Below the pieces are notes generated by a model. That model worked only from the letters and a program-made list of their open reading frames with translations, searched no databases and was not told where the DNA came from. Positions 24,500 to 38,248 of a stretch of DNA of 64,000 nt are shown one piece after another. The position numbers were made by a program, and so were the translations under genes. The DNA comes from Gossypium raimondii (Eukaryota; Streptophyta; Magnoliopsida; Malvales; Malvaceae). Each line of letters begins with the position of its first letter. Position 1 is the stretch's first letter. Where the stretch lies: the NCBI RefSeq assembly GCF_025698545.1, contig NC_068569.1:2108001-2172000 (forward strand), read 5' to 3'.

Positions 24500-25876
24500 G
24501 AGCTGGGTCCAAAATTTTGGCAGGTAGATTACAGTAGTCCAATAATAATAAAAAAAAGGATAAATGAAAATGCCAACTCTAAGTAATTAATTAACAGAGC
24601 CTGGGACTGAGACTGAGAGAGCCTTTTCCCACGGCTCTGTTTTAGTTTCAGTTTTCGTCTTGGTCTTCCATTTTGTTCGTCGTCTCTCGTAGCTTAGCCT
24701 GCTCAGTCTGTCTCTGTTCCACGGCCCCTTTTAAGGACTCTGCCAGAAACCCAGCATTGCCAAGTCTCTAACTGCACGTGTGTCCTGTCACGTGTCATTA
24801 CCTTCTCTGTTGTCTTTTGTACTTCTCTTCTTTTTCCCATTGTTTTATTTACTCACCTTCTGTTGTTTTTATTTTCCTTGCTTTAATTTTTTATCTTTTC
24901 GAAATTAAATTCAAGTTGTAAATGCAAGCGTACCGCACTGTAAATGACTCTGGGATGCGTTTAAATTCGTGGATCAAAGTAACTAATACTCTAATTAATT
25001 TGATTCTAGTTTTCTTCTTGGTAACATATGGATATAAATGCTACATGGGAAATACAAATATTTAGTATAGGTATTTTGACTACAAACAGGGAGTTGAATT
25101 ACCATGCCAGGGTAAATACTAAGAAGACGAGAACAGCGAAATACTAAAAAATTTTACGTACACATTCTCTTTACCATGTTACCGGAAGTGAAACAGAGCA
25201 GATCGGAGAACTGCCGACGGCTGGAGGATGACGCCATTCATACGAACAATAATAAAACCAGAACAACAAACTCTCGTAAAAACGCCATTTACTTCTCGGA
25301 AATTGAGCCATTCTGACAACTTCTGACGTATTTTTTAAAAACTTACCATGAATAAAAATTTAGAACTGTTTAACCATTAAAACTTCAACTAAAAAGGTTC
25401 TTTATTGGAAATGAGACTAATAAATAGTTTTTTAATTATTAGCAACTTATTTATGGATCATAACTTTGGAATTTAATCTGTTGGATTATACCATGATTTA
25501 CAAAGAAAAATAAAAATGAACAAATTTAAAGTTCAAGTGATTTATTGATATTTTATTACAAGCGAGTTAGCGACAACCCTTGAGGACAAAAACGAGAAAA
25601 GAAAATAGAAAGAAAACACGACCTCAACTCATCTATTAATATACCTAGCTATCTCAGTTGAAAATCAAACCATTCTATTCTATCTTCCTATCTTTGAAGC
25701 GAAGCTTAGTATCCATACAAAGTTAAGAGAAAGCGAAAGGAAAAGTAGAGAGAGATAGAGAGCTTCTACGAGAGTGTCTTTAGTGAGTTAAAGCGAAAAA
25801 CAACAAACAGGAGTTGCTTCATCTTTGATTCCCCTTTCTTCCTCTTCTTGCTTATCTCATCGGCGCCGTCGTCGTC
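24500..25876 (+). promoter_or_regulatory. Promoter and 5' leader of the MATE gene
   Basis: This stretch has no open gene. Purine-rich GAGAGA-type sequence just before the start (25740-25770) looks like 5' UTR. CACGTG-type G-box cores occur at 24774-24779 (GCACGTGTG) and 24790-24794 (CACGTGTC), which are possible bZIP/bHLH sites. No certain TATA box was identified. Confidence 0.4.
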
Positions 25877-27490
25877 ATGTGTAATCAAACCACCACCGCG
25901 ACCCTCCCAAACGTATCATCCACTCCATCAACCGAGAAATCATCTCAAACCCACCTTTATTTCAATGTTCTACCACTCTCCAACTCAATAAAAGATACTG
26001 AAAAGCACCAACTGCAACAACATCAAGGAAATGGATATGTATACCCTTCAGTCTCAGAGATCAGTGCAGAAGTTAAATCACTTTTCAATCTGGCTTTCCC
26101 CATAGCTCTAACCGGTCTCATTCTCTATTCTCGCTCCATCATTTCCATGTTCTTCCTTGGCCATCTCGGAGATATCCAACTTGCTGCTGGCTCTTTAGCT
26201 ATAGCTTTTGCAAACATCACGGGCTACTCGGTTCTTTCTGGCCTTGCTTTAGGTATGGAACCACTCTGTTCCCAAGCCTTTGGTTCTCAAAGACCTAAAC
26301 TTTTATCTTTAACCCTTCACCGCTACGTTATTTTCCTCTTATGCACTTCCATAATAATATCCTTTCTTTGGACAAACATGTTCAACATTTTGGTTTATTT
26401 TCACCAAGATCCTGATATCACCCACATCGGCCAGAGATACTTGCTTTTTTCCCTCCCCGACCTTTTCACCAACTCTTTCATTCACCCAATCCGCATTTAC
26501 CTTCGTGCTCAAGGTATCACTTTCCCCCTTACTTTAGCAACCCTCATCGCCACCGTCTTCCATTTACCCATCAACTTGTTACTCGTTTCCCGCTTCAACT
26601 TCGGTGTCGCCGGTGTTGCTGCCTCCGCTTCCATCTCTAACCTGTTCGTTCTCATCTGCTTGGTAGTTTACATTTGGGCTTCGGGCCTCCACGAGCCCAC
26701 ATGGGAGAAGCCGAGTTTGGAGTGTTTAACAAGCTGGAAGCAGCTGCTCAAGCTAGCCGCGCCGAGCTGCATCTCGGTGTGTTTGGAGTGGTGGTGGTAT
26801 GAGATTATGATCGTTTTGTGTGGGCTTTTGGGGAACCCAAAGGCACCGGTCGCTTCAATGGGGATATTGATCCAGACGACGTCGTTGATATACGTTTTCC
26901 CATCTTCACTGGGTTTCGCGGTTTCGATCCGTGTTGGTAACGAACTAGGTGCGAACCGTCCTTACAAAGCGAGATTATCAGCTGTGGTGGCGGTGCTTGT
27001 ATCCGGTATGATGGGCCTATCAGCTTCTACATTTGCATCGGGGATGAGGGATAAGTGGGCCCATATGTTCACCTCTGATTCCGAGATCCTACGACTCACA
27101 TCCATCGCCCTTCCCATCCTAGGGCTATGCGAGCTTGGGAATTGCCCGCAAACGGTGGGATGTGGGGTCCTAAGAGGGAGTGCCCGTCCTTCCACCGCAG
27201 CCAATGTGAACCTGGGTGCATTCTATCTGGTGGGTATGCCAGTGGCAATTGGGCTCGGATTCTATCTCGGAGTCGGGTTCCCTGGGCTTTGGTTAGGCCT
27301 ATTTTCGGCGCAAGTGTGTTGCGCTTTGCTTATGTTGTTTGTGGTGGGATCCACTGACTGGGACCTACAAGCTAGGAGGGCCCAGATGCTGACGTGTGTA
27401 GATGCAAGGCTGCCTGATAATTGTGATGATAATAATAAGAGCGACGAACATCAGCCGTTGATTTGCATTATGGTGACTTCGGCTGCTTAA
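25877..27490 (+). CDS. MATE efflux transporter of the ADS1/ABS3 (DTX51) group, complete and intronless
   Basis: A single exon encodes 537 aa starting MCNQTTTATLP; ADS1 proteins, as I recall them, also begin MCNP. After a hydrophilic N-terminus of about 65 residues come 12 predicted membrane helices. Diagnostic MATE segments are visible: LAFPIALTGLILYSRS, GLALGMEPLCSQAFG, HPIRIYLRAQGI, CLEWWWYEIMIVLCGLL, RVGNELGA, GNCPQTVGCGVLRG, ARPSTAANVNLGAFYLVGMP. These match the plant clade that includes ADS1/DTX51 and its relatives DTX48-DTX55, known as endomembrane (late endosome or Golgi) proteins that affect iron homeostasis, senescence, organ growth and disease response; their substrate is not firmly established. 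The C-terminal tail after TDWDLQARRAQ is variable. Lack of introns is usual for this clade. ADS1-like is the best call, though a paralogue within the clade cannot be excluded. Confidence 0.94.
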   Translation: MCNQTTTATLPNVSSTPSTEKSSQTHLYFNVLPLSNSIKDTEKHQLQQHQGNGYVYPSVSEISAEVKSLFNLAFPIALTGLILYSRSIISMFFLGHLGDIQLAAGSLAIAFANITGYSVLSGLALGMEPLCSQAFGSQRPKLLSLTLHRYVIFLLCTSIIISFLWTNMFNILVYFHQDPDITHIGQRYLLFSLPDLFTNSFIHPIRIYLRAQGITFPLTLATLIATVFHLPINLLLVSRFNFGVAGVAASASISNLFVLICLVVYIWASGLHEPTWEKPSLECLTSWKQLLKLAAPSCISVCLEWWWYEIMIVLCGLLGNPKAPVASMGILIQTTSLIYVFPSSLGFAVSIRVGNELGANRPYKARLSAVVAVLVSGMMGLSASTFASGMRDKWAHMFTSDSEILRLTSIALPILGLCELGNCPQTVGCGVLRGSARPSTAANVNLGAFYLVGMPVAIGLGFYLGVGFPGLWLGLFSAQVCCALLMLFVVGSTDWDLQARRAQMLTCVDARLPDNCDDNNKSDEHQPLICIMVTSAA

Positions 27491-30400
27491 ATAACCCAAG
27501 TTTAATTAGTAATAATATGTAACCTTTTCTTCTTCTTTCTTTCCTTTTTCACTTTCTCATTTGTTTATTTTGCGAATTATTTTATATATATTTTTGTGAG
27601 GAGGTGGAACAACTTAACTGAGTTAAAAAGTTTTTTTTTTCCTTTAAAAAAAAAAGTCTTGTTGGATACAGTATTTTGTGTGACTTACATTTCCCAAGGA
27701 TTTTCTCCTCTCAATATTTCAAAATGAAGAATAATTAAAAGTAATACATATTACAAATTATTATTTTAAAGATAATATATATTAAAAATTCATTTGTCTA
27801 TTTTAATATGCTTGCCTTCATGACGTAAAACCAATGTGAAGCAAAAGGATTGTAAATTTATCAATGGATAAGACAATTAAATCTAAATTTAGGGTAGATG
27901 TTGAATTAAGCAGACTAAAGAATACAAAATGAAATTTTTTTTTCGAATGACACGTACTGTAGAGACCATAAAATGCTTTAGTTGGTGTCTCTTATTTGAG
28001 ATAGTGTATAGATATTTTGAAAGCGTGAAAGGGTTAAAAACCAAACAACTCGTGAGCTGAATGAATATACATTGTAAATGCTCAAAGATTGAGACAGAGA
28101 TTGGTGAGCATCATGTAAGAGCAGACGACAGAATCATCCCAACAACCGACACATGGCAAGGTTTTTTTTGTTAGGATGAATGCATGGATTACAACCCCCC
28201 AAATCAATAAAGCATGCCAAAACAACGAAAGGGTTAAAATTCGGTTTGGGTGTTAACATCATTTGTTTTGTCCATTATCTTAGCAGCCAATACCATCTGT
28301 TTCATCATGCATTTAATTTGGAGGCTTTCCAAACCAAACCACCGTGCTGTGCTGGCTGCCGGTGATGGACCGTCAATGAAAAAACTCGAATTTATTGGTG
28401 TTAATGTGTAAATTTATGCACTATCAAATATGATTTCTTTCTGTCAGAGGAATTGAGTATGTGTTGTGTCAATTTCAATCTTTAACTTTTGGTGGGCAAG
28501 AGCGTTGGGTGACAGAGAAATGGCATTTATTTCAAAAAGTTGAGGCTACTGTATATATAATGACTCGTCAATGTAATATGTTTGTCATTTGAAAGATACA
28601 ATCTTTTGACATTTTTATTTCTATATACTTTGAACCACCGAATTTTAAACAATTATGATATGCTTTGTTACATTTTAATCATTAGTATCATTATTGTAAA
28701 TAAAATTTTAAAATCTAATCATGGACTCACTAAAGTTGACAATGATGTAGAAGCTTTGGACGGGTTTTTATTTGAATGATATTGGGTTTAATTTAGTGTT
28801 ATATAATAATTTGGTTTTTTCAGAGCTAAAGCTATTAAAAGAAAATAAAACAATTATAATTAAACTATTAAAAGAAAAAAGTAAAGAAGTAGCTATAAAT
28901 TTTATATGATACGATAAAATATAAATTTATTCGAAATTATTTAAGTTACGGTAATCTAGAATTTAGTCCCACATCAAAAACAAATTTTTATGATTTAGTA
29001 ATCATTATCAACAAATCAAGTCCATGTCAAAAGGGTCAACTGGCAATGCCACTTTATTACTATTAAATTTGATATTTGGGGAACAATAAACATGACTACA
29101 ACCCTTTAGAAAGAGTCTTCTTTTTTCCCTAAGCCACAAATTCCAATGAAAAACAAAAGAGAGGGTTGTCTGGTAGTCGGAAGTGGGCTAAAATCAAAGC
29201 TGCCGTTTTTAATTTCTGGATGCTGAGATTGCACGAGGGGGTATCAATCACCCCCATTTATTTTGTTTTTGAGAAATTTAACTATTGTTATTAATTTAAT
29301 TCTATTTTCTTTAAAATAATTAAATTTAATTATTAATCTTTTAATAAAAATTAAATTATTACTTTTCTAATATATATTAATTACAGTGTTAAAATTATAA
29401 ATATAATAATCACATGTATTTTATTTACTTACTTTTCTTTTTGTTTTTTATAATTTTTTACTATATTATATAATTATTTTGGCATGACATAAAAACAATG
29501 TCGAGGCAGGTGGATCAATTGACTACAAAAATTAAAGAACAAATAATTTATAAAAGGAATAATCTATGTGGTGAATTAACTAAAGGACCTCATAATTAAA
29601 AAATCCATTAAAACTTAAAAAAATCTTTTTTAATTTTCTTTTAACATTAATTTTCTCTTAATTCTCTCGCATACACTTTCCATAACTTTACAAAAAAGTA
29701 ATTAACATTTTAATAATTTCATGTGAGTTTCTCTAATTTGATACTAACCTTTTCCTTGAGTTTTGTTAATTAACCTCTAAAAATTAAGATTAGATTAAGA
29801 CTTTTTATACAAGATTACGTTTTTATTGATAAAATAATTTTATATGTGATTACTAATATCTTGATTGAATAATAATTTTTAGAGAACATTAATGCAAATT
29901 CTTAATGGTTTGTCCTCATAATTTTGTATTTCTTGAATATATACATATATTAAAATTAATATTTTTATTTCAAATTTATTGTTCTTAATGAGATCATTGT
30001 ATATCTTGTATATATTTTACATATTGCATTCTCATTGTAAAAAATCACTTAAATAACTTTTATTTTTGTAAAAAGAATTATATTTTATCCCTTAATCAAA
30101 TTTTTTCAATTCAGTGCATAAAAAACCAATAATTTTAGATAATGTAAAAATTATAGTCAAGTTTTGACTGAAAATAAATATACCGATAGCGAAAAGTTGG
30201 TACGTCAATATTATTAAAAGATTTATGATTTAGTCAGAAGTTCGATTACAAAAACTATTTGACTCTTTTTAAGATAAATTTAAAAAAAAATTAAATTAAA
30301 TTGACAACCTTTTATTTCATTCTTTGCTGTTGCCATTAGAATGAGGAGCAGAAAGTTCATTCCCCCCCTCCGGCCCTGTCTTTTCATCTCTTCTACATGT

Positions 30401-31780
30401 GAAAGCAAAAAGATGTTTTATATGGATATAATTAACCCCAAAGGAAGGGGCAAGGTTAGGGCAGTACAATGTCTGTGTTTTCTTTGATATGGGGGGTCCA
30501 TCCCCATCAAATCCACTACCATTATGTTTTAATGGGATATTGATTTCCACCACTTAGCTTCCTATTTGTGGTGGAAAATGTATGGGATAAAAGTTGAATC
30601 TTAAATTATAGGTACAGTTGATTACAAATTTTAAGGAAGATCCAAAATTGTACATTTATTAAGAACAACAATGGATGATAATTCATTTACAATGCTACTA
30701 AACACTTTATTAATGAGAATATGGAATGGTTGGTTTAAGTATAGATATAATATTGTATTTATATTCTAATACGTGTTAGATAAATATAGTGAGTACAAGT
30801 ATGTAAAAGAAATTTTGAAAAGCACAGATAACATACATATGGTATAATGTTTATATATATTAAAAATAGATGTGAAGGAAATTTTTGCAGAAAGTTCAAA
30901 ATGGATCAATTATTGTAACTTTCTCAAAAATAAAACCCCAATTTCTAAACATGTTCTACTCTTAATCTTTTAAATTTATTATTTCTTTGACTGTCATTTA
31001 AGAATTAATACAACATCTCCCTTCAAAATCGAATACTGCCATTTGTGTACTGGATATGCCATTTTTACTTTGTTCAGTCTATATATAGAGAGAGAGAGAT
31101 GAGAGATAGAGTATGCTTAATTAGCTGGCCCAACCAAATCTCCTTAACATAAACCACGACCTTCCAGTCCAAATCAACAAGCCAGCTGCTGCCTTTTGCA
31201 CCAGATATATGACCATAATTCCTGCAGCTGAATATCCTTAAATTTGTTTCAATATAAAATATAATGAACATGAAGAATAGGTTTATTTACGGTCCTATAT
31301 ACCTCCACAGACTCTAGTTTTATCATCAGGCTTATGCTTTCAAACTTAATTATGGTTTAAGATCTGTAACAAAATTGCTGCTGTAGTCCTAATGACTGAT
31401 AAGAAATTGGCATTTGAGGAGATCCTGTCTGGGAAAGTGAAAACTTTTTCAGGGATTAGGATCTTGGTTGGTGCAAAAGCATTTAAAAAAAGATGATATT
31501 ATTACATGCCATTTGCCTGCAGGGAGGGAGGGAGTGTTCAACACGCCGAAATGAAAAGGATGTGTCATCTCCATAAAGTAAAAAAGATTTTTTTTTCTCT
31601 CAATTTCAGTGTCTCGCCTTTCTCAAAGTCAACCCCCCCCCCCACTGTCTGTTCTCTTTTTTTTTTAGCATATGTTAAGAATCATGTACCTTCTACTTCA
31701 ACTCTTGCTTGTTCTCGTACACCACTCATTTAAGAAGCACTTTCAAAGGACTACTCGGTACAACACGTATTTTATGGGGA
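27491..31780. other. Long AT-rich spacer downstream of the MATE gene, part 1
   Basis: No credible gene is seen. Open frames at 28180-28365, 28582-28779, 30317-30553 and 31074-31271 are short, isolated and not recognised. The region at 29270-29900 is almost pure A/T and may be a decayed MITE. A C-run lies at about 31631-31642. Confidence 0.4.
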
Positions 31781-31786
31781 AAAAAT

Positions 31787-31813
31787 GTACTACTACTACT
31801 ACTACTACTACTT
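31787..31813. repeat. (ACT)n microsatellite
   Basis: Eight to nine perfect TAC/ACT units in spacer DNA; a potential SSR marker. Confidence 0.95.
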
Positions 31814-34800
31814 TATAGAATCATTCATAAGAGTGGCATTTAGCTTGTATGCAACCATTGGCAAATGAATTAAATCATGTTTTCCTAGTTGAACATAAGT
31901 AGCTAGATATAGATAGCTAACCTTCTCTTGGTTTTAGATCAACAAGCAACAGTTGGCGTAGGTAGATATTTACATATATAGCAGTCCAGTCAAGTCCCAC
32001 CATGGATGGCCTATATATCAGTTATATTAAGAGAGAAAAAAAAGGGGGTGGGGGGGGGTCATGGTTGCCATTCCTTTTATAGTAGTAAAATAAAAGATCA
32101 AGTGTTAGAAAGAGGGACAACATGATTCTAGACCATCATGCTTCTCACATGGCTACTCTTTTTGGCAACTACTCCATTTTCCATTTTTCCTTCAATATCA
32201 TACATCTCTCTCTTTGTCCCTTGGCCTTATCTAAATCTCTCTCTTTCTCTATCATGCCATACTCTTTCAAGGGCTCCAAAGGCCCCTCCATTATCACCCC
32301 CTCCCAACCAAACCCATCATGGCTGTCTCTCCATATGTATGAAACTTTATTTTTGCACCTGCTATATTTAGGACAAACTTGAAACGAGAGCATTGCAGGG
32401 CTAAGCTATATTAGGGCAAAAGCGGGTTAGGGGGTTGGCCTTTTGTCCTCCTTGTAAGCAACAACTGGCAACACAACACACAAGAAAAAAAGAAAAAGAA
32501 CACATATGAATATTCTTCCTCAGCTGCAGCATTTGGCTTTGCATTTAGTAGGGTTTGGTTTTCCATGATTTGTTCAACTATAATGTTATATTTATTCCAC
32601 AACTTGCCATGAAATGTCCCCTTCACCATCAGTCTAAACCTCCTTCTCACATGATACATTATATGTAATCCAACTTTTCTAGAGCATAGCCGGCATGTCA
32701 GGCTTCCATTACAAGTTGGGTCCACTTTAAAATGGGATGACTATAAATATATATATATATATATATCAGCTGGTATACGTTCATCAAACAGAAGCATGCA
32801 AACATGTGCTAGTGTTGTGTGTTTATCATGGTATTTATTTTGGGTGCAACTTGGATTTAGAATAAAGAATATATTGTTAAATCAAAAAAGGTGATACAGC
32901 TAGGGGATATGTAGAGCATGTCTGATATATGCTCTTTAGTTAGGTAAAATTAATGGAAGGTATGTATTGGAATCCTGTTGCTGATCTTGTGGGCGACACC
33001 ACAATCAATTTTTGAGGGATGATATATATATATATATTAGGGACCAGTTTAGGTTTAGGGTGTCCCTGAAAGCAATAGAACTCAGGGTCTTTTGTATAAC
33101 TTTGGACCTGAGTAATATTATTTTTAAGATATTTAGGACTCACTCTACACTATTGGTATCATCCTAAAAACCATTAAATAGTCTCACGTTTAGAGACAAC
33201 AATTTTATTTTACTCTCATCCATGTCTAATATCTCCTACAATTCAATTTAGCTTTAATGATTAATTAAAATTTTGAAGAAAAAAGCATTGAAACTTGTAA
33301 TTAATTGCTTTTCAGAATTTGTTCAAACTGTTAAGCTTTCATTTTTTGGGGGTCGGGATTTATTCTATAATTTTACCGTATATTAGTTTATAAATTTATA
33401 AAATTTATGAGATTTTTTTTTTTTTTTTGAATTTAGGAGCGCCAGGGCCCTTGTGTAGCCCTCTGGTCCAAAGTTATAGAAAGACCCAAATTTTTAAAAA
33501 TCAAAGTTACAAAATGGGTTAAAGTTGATGGCCTTGTAGTCGACCAAAATGACCCAACTTGGACTGCAAAGTCTGCTCCCACATCGAGCCATGGACAAAC
33601 TGTTTAAGCTTGAATTCTAGGCTAAGCCCATTTTCCAGTTTATTTCTCCCAAAAAGATGGCATCTGGCATTGATTGAGCCCATCATTTATTAAAGACAAA
33701 ATGATCAAATATCACTTTCATCAAGCATTTTATGGATTGTTAAAAGTTCTGAGAACTTATGGATTCTTTTCATTTCTCACCTAATAACAAAAGAAATTAA
33801 AGATTATGCCAGAAGTATCATACATAATTTATATTTGAAAGCCACGTTTACTGATAAACTTGTATCTACGTATTGATTTCGAGATTTATTGGGTTTTAAA
33901 CTAAAATAATTGAAGTTGAACTTTTTCTCAAATCCCACAATTTCTAATCTATTTGGTGGTGTCTGAAATCTTTTCCCAACGTGGACGTGTGAAAATTATT
34001 TGATTATAATTGCAATTTCATAAAGAGAAAATAATATTTAATTTTGAAATGACAGAGAGCAGTGGTTTAAAAAGTACATAAACATTAAACAGTAGAATGA
34101 ACTTTATTATACCATCTTTAAGCTACTGGGGTCACAGTCTGGTGCAGACCACTTTGAAAAAGGCTCTGCCACTGCCATAAAACTAAGATTATGGGAAGGG
34201 TGATTTAATTTAATAAAAGATATTTTATTTCCATTTTTCTGAAATTACAACCAAAATTTAATTGAACCAATTTGTAAATAAAATTAAAAAAATGGAAATT
34301 GCAGAATTAAATTCTGATATGTTTTTTTTCCTGCTTTCGGCAGCAATACGGAGAGAGAGGGAGAGTTGATAATCTCGAAACCCGAAATAAAAAAAGAAAG
34401 GAAAGGATGAGGGAAAGGACAGAAGTGAGGAGATAGTGGAAGTAACAGAGAGAATAAAGAAGTAAATATAGAAAGATGTGCGCTTGATTACATTACATGA
34501 CTGGCGGGTGAGCGTGAGAGAGAATGAGAGATGTACTTTAAGGGGATACAGTGACATATCATTTGTGGAGTGTTCAGAAAAGGGAACGGGGGAGCTGTAC
34601 GACCGGCCATAGGTAGGTATAGCTATGGCTATACAGACATATAGATGGTAAGCATTTTTGAGAGGGGTGATTGAGGCACAGCTGGGAAATTCTTCTTCTA
34701 TACTTTCTTTTTTAAGGGTGAGAGAGATATCATTCTTTTTCAAGCTGCTGAGCTTGACTCAGACCTGAGCCTCAGCCTGATCTTTCCTTTTCTTTCTGAA

Positions 34801-36239
34801 CAACACACCATCGTTGTACTGCAATATCAAAAAGAAGCAAAGTAATGTACATTGTGTCGTGACTGTGAGCCTGTGACCAAGAGAAATTCAGAATCTGGTT
34901 CTAGTATATAACCACAATGTATGACCCCATCTTCTTCCGTTTATTATATGATCCAATTTTTTATATTTACTTAAAAAAATAAATTTCTTTTCATTTTATC
35001 ATTTTAAAAACTCACACTGTTATTTTATTATTTTGTCCATTCAAAAATAGTAATTCTATTTTTCTTCAACAGAAAATATTTTTATTTCAATAAAAATATA
35101 TATCATATATTTACAGCAGGCCCTCAATATACTTTACAATACCCAACACGTTTAGCAATTTTTTGCTTATAAGAATTTTGCAATTATAATCACATTTATA
35201 AATTTTAAATTAATTAAAGTTAGAATTAATTCAGTACATAAAACATCATCAATGAGTAGAGTAATAAAGTATTAAAGGACTTATGCATAAATATTAATAA
35301 ATTTAATTATTTATAATTAAAATAATTTTAAATTGAGAAAAGACATCCCTAAACCCATTTTAGAGAAGATCTGCCAAGTCAAGGGAAATAGTTAAAGAAC
35401 ATAAAAATTTTAATTAATTTTATTATAATTAAATAAACTTATTTGTATTTGTTGATAAATCCTCAAATATTTTATTATCTTTAAAACATATTCGAATCTA
35501 AATCCTGAAACTAAAACCTGAAGATTTACCAGTTTAATATAAATCTTAAAATTCAAAGGACAATGCATTGCAGCCCAAACTTGAGATATTTATATAAATT
35601 TAAAACAATAATTATTTATCCATTTATTCAAATTTTATTTAATACCCAAAATGACCAGAGATCTCAACAGCGGGAGATTATTTTATTACATATATGTCCT
35701 TTGGATCGTTGTCCTTTTTAAATTTCTGATTAATCATAATTAAGTAATATTTTTAATAAAAATAATAATATAATACATTTTTTATTTTAAGAGGCTCTGA
35801 ATCTTTCAGCGGCATGCTTTTGTCATCTAATGCTGTTTCTCACGAGCCCATCAGTCTTTTTTTTATTCCCCTTTAATACCTTATTTTGAATTTCAAACAT
35901 CAAACACATTTCGTCGTCATTTCAAGGCGGTTAAATTTTGAATATTATTTCATTTTATATGTATAAATTGTGAACCTAATCCTCATATTTTAATTTTTTT
36001 ATTTTTTATTTTCAAATTTTTAAATTTTAGTTGTGATCCAATGGTTAATTATTTTTTTATAGTTAAATTCTGGTATTTCCATACAGGTAAATTTGAAGTA
36101 TAAGCCAGTTTTAAAAAAATAATTACATTTTAGATCAATTTTTGTGATATTTAGGGAAATAAGTAAATGGTGATTTACATGACAAAAATTATTTTTAAAA
36201 AATCATTCTGGTCGTCGGGTCGAATGTGTACAACAATTC
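31814..36239. other. Long AT-rich spacer, part 2
   Basis: No gene is recognised. It contains a G-run at about 32044-32059, an (AT)n run at about 32745-32766, CT-rich sequence at 32200-32260 and GA-rich sequence at 34350-34480. The largest open frame (34258-34743, minus) is low-complexity Ser/Phe/Leu sequence generated by the GA-rich tract. I checked the stretch by eye for mature miRNA families I know and found none. Confidence 0.4.
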
Positions 36240-38248
36240 AGTGGGTACCGGTTGCGAGGAGGATTTCTTCGTAGTTGGGGTTTCGATTCCTCGTCTTCTT
36301 CATCTTCACCTCGACCTCCATCTTCATCTTCTCCTCGTTTCTTCGTGCTTGATTGCCATGTTGTCCTAGGTTGTCATTGTATATCACCCGTTCAAGTAAC
36401 AAGTGGTTGCAAAGATAAGCCACATTGGTAGAACAATGACGCAGGGGTGTTTGTGACACTACCAGCGGATAAGTGTATGGTGCATATAACCCAATTGCGG
36501 ATAAAATGTCAGAATTTTCATATATGGAGGGTACATTGGTCTTGTTGGTGGCATTGATGCTTCAAATGGTGCTGAGGATGGAGGTGGTGCAAAAAATACA
36601 CCTATAGAAAATGTTGACACATGGTACGGTGGTGCATAATTTGGTGTTTGTGTACAAAAAAAACGGGGTTAGTGAAAGCACTAGAATAATATGAACCATG
36701 TTGACCAGAAGGTGGTGCAACCATCGGTGCCATGTGTGGAGTTGGAGTTGATGATGACTCCATCGAGGCATGTACTCCCGACCTAGGATTCATGCGAGGT
36801 CGTATTGGCCTCCTATGACAATGTTGTCTAATCCTTTCATCCTCTGACAGTAGATATGGCTTACCATGATGTCTAAACCATGTCATGTAATTTAGAGAGG
36901 TCGCCAATTTCAGTGCGAGAATTGGTTTGCGCATAGATATGGAATCATACATATTCTCTCAAATGTAGATATATTTGTCGTGGCGTTTCACCCAATCTTC
37001 ATCGGTTCTCTCTCGCAAGTCAACCTTATGTAATTCTTCGATATCCTAGGGTAACGACGAAATACTTTGCCTAAATCCGAACTGGCGCATCACCCAATCA
37101 GATTCATAAATCTCCACCATCACGAAAACTATCAATGGCACCTTGATGTGCCAAATATTACGATTGGTCAAAAATTCGATCGGGATGTATTCTTAAATTC
37201 TCGGATTAGCATATGATATTCATTTAATCTATAGTACAAAATTATAAATTTTATTATCTACCTAATATTAATTTCCAAATATTTATGCGGATATTATATA
37301 ATTTAAAAATTCAAAAATTAACACCAGCTTCCGATCGTTGATCTAATAGTAGTCGAATATCTTCGAGCTCATCCACTATACCCACATGACTCATCTCATT
37401 GTTCCACCTATTCAAATAACATGTTATTTCAAAAATGGCAGCCGGTACCATGCCCATGATTGCAAAAGGAGTATGCAACCACCAATTTTAATTTTTGTGG
37501 TTGCATCGCTTGGCACATCTCTCAACATAATGAGGTCAACACAGCTAATCCTTAACTAACTTGCCCCGCTTCTTTCAAGTTGATGAGTTGTAATAACCGC
37601 CTTAAATGTACAAGATTTATCGAGCATTAGAAGATTCTCAGTTAACCTCAGGATGACTACTAGGGCATATTATTCTCTTTCAACGACACTCGTGGAGTTG
37701 TTGATTTAATTGAAATTGTCTTCCTATTATTTCATCTCTATCCAGGTACCAAAAAACTTGTCTGGTACCTTGCCTAATAGTTGCTCGCGAATTGCACTCC
37801 AATCGCCAACGACCACTATCCCCGTAACGATTGGATCATCCACTGATAAACCGAGTTGTAAAGCTACGCCCTCAAGTGTTATTGTACAATCACCACACGA
37901 AAGATAGAATGTGCGTGTCTCGAGTCTCCATCTTTCCACCAAAGCGCTGATAAGTGTGGGATCCAATTTAGTTCCCCGAGCACACAAGACATGTATAAGA
38001 ATCTAGCCTCTTGCATTTCTTGTTCAATAACATGTGGTGCTCTTGCAATTAAATTGTGTATGTACGTTTCTAAAATCTAATCTTCAACCTGATTATATAA
38101 AACATTAAAAAAATATAAAATTAATAATGTTAACAAATTAATAATGAATTTAATTAAAATTAAAAAAAGTTAATAATATTTTTCTTACCATTTGCAGTTG
38201 GACGTCGGGAATGTGCTTGTCATCAAAACGAATAAGCGAAATTGTCAT
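36240..38248 (-). pseudogene. Plant mobile domain (MAIN-like / PP7L-type) pseudogene
   Basis: The minus strand starts with a small exon (38248-38189, MTISLIRFDDKHIPDVQL) ending in a good GTAAG donor. The next exon starts at 38088 after CAG, with an immediate stop (VED*ILETYI). It continues to FLYMSC, shifts frame, and proceeds as RGTKLDPTLISALVERW, FYLSCGDCTITLEGVALQLG and LLGKVPDKFF. Further down, with more stops and shifts, come QATTTKIKIGGCILLLQSW, VMRQFGFRQS, EDWVKRHDKYI, MTWFRHHGKPYLLSEDER and a Pro/Gln/His-rich tail. This order is that of plant-mobile-domain proteins, a family derived from or carried by transposons and expanded in some plants; two Arabidopsis members (MAIN, MAIL1) act in genome stability and silencing. 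This copy is dead: at least two in-frame stops and one frameshift lie in the core. Confidence 0.82.

Noticed and set aside
32122-32725. Overlapping open frames on both strands at 32.1-32.7 kb
   Set aside because: Short, mutually exclusive, CT-rich and unrecognised; nothing supports coding.
34258-34743. A 161-aa minus-strand open frame
   Set aside because: Biased composition from GA-rich DNA, no family resemblance, no adjacent exons.
27491-36239. Plant microRNA precursors in the long spacer
   Set aside because: I looked by eye for mature sequences of common families (156-172, 319, 390-399) and saw none; weak fold-backs alone are not evidence.
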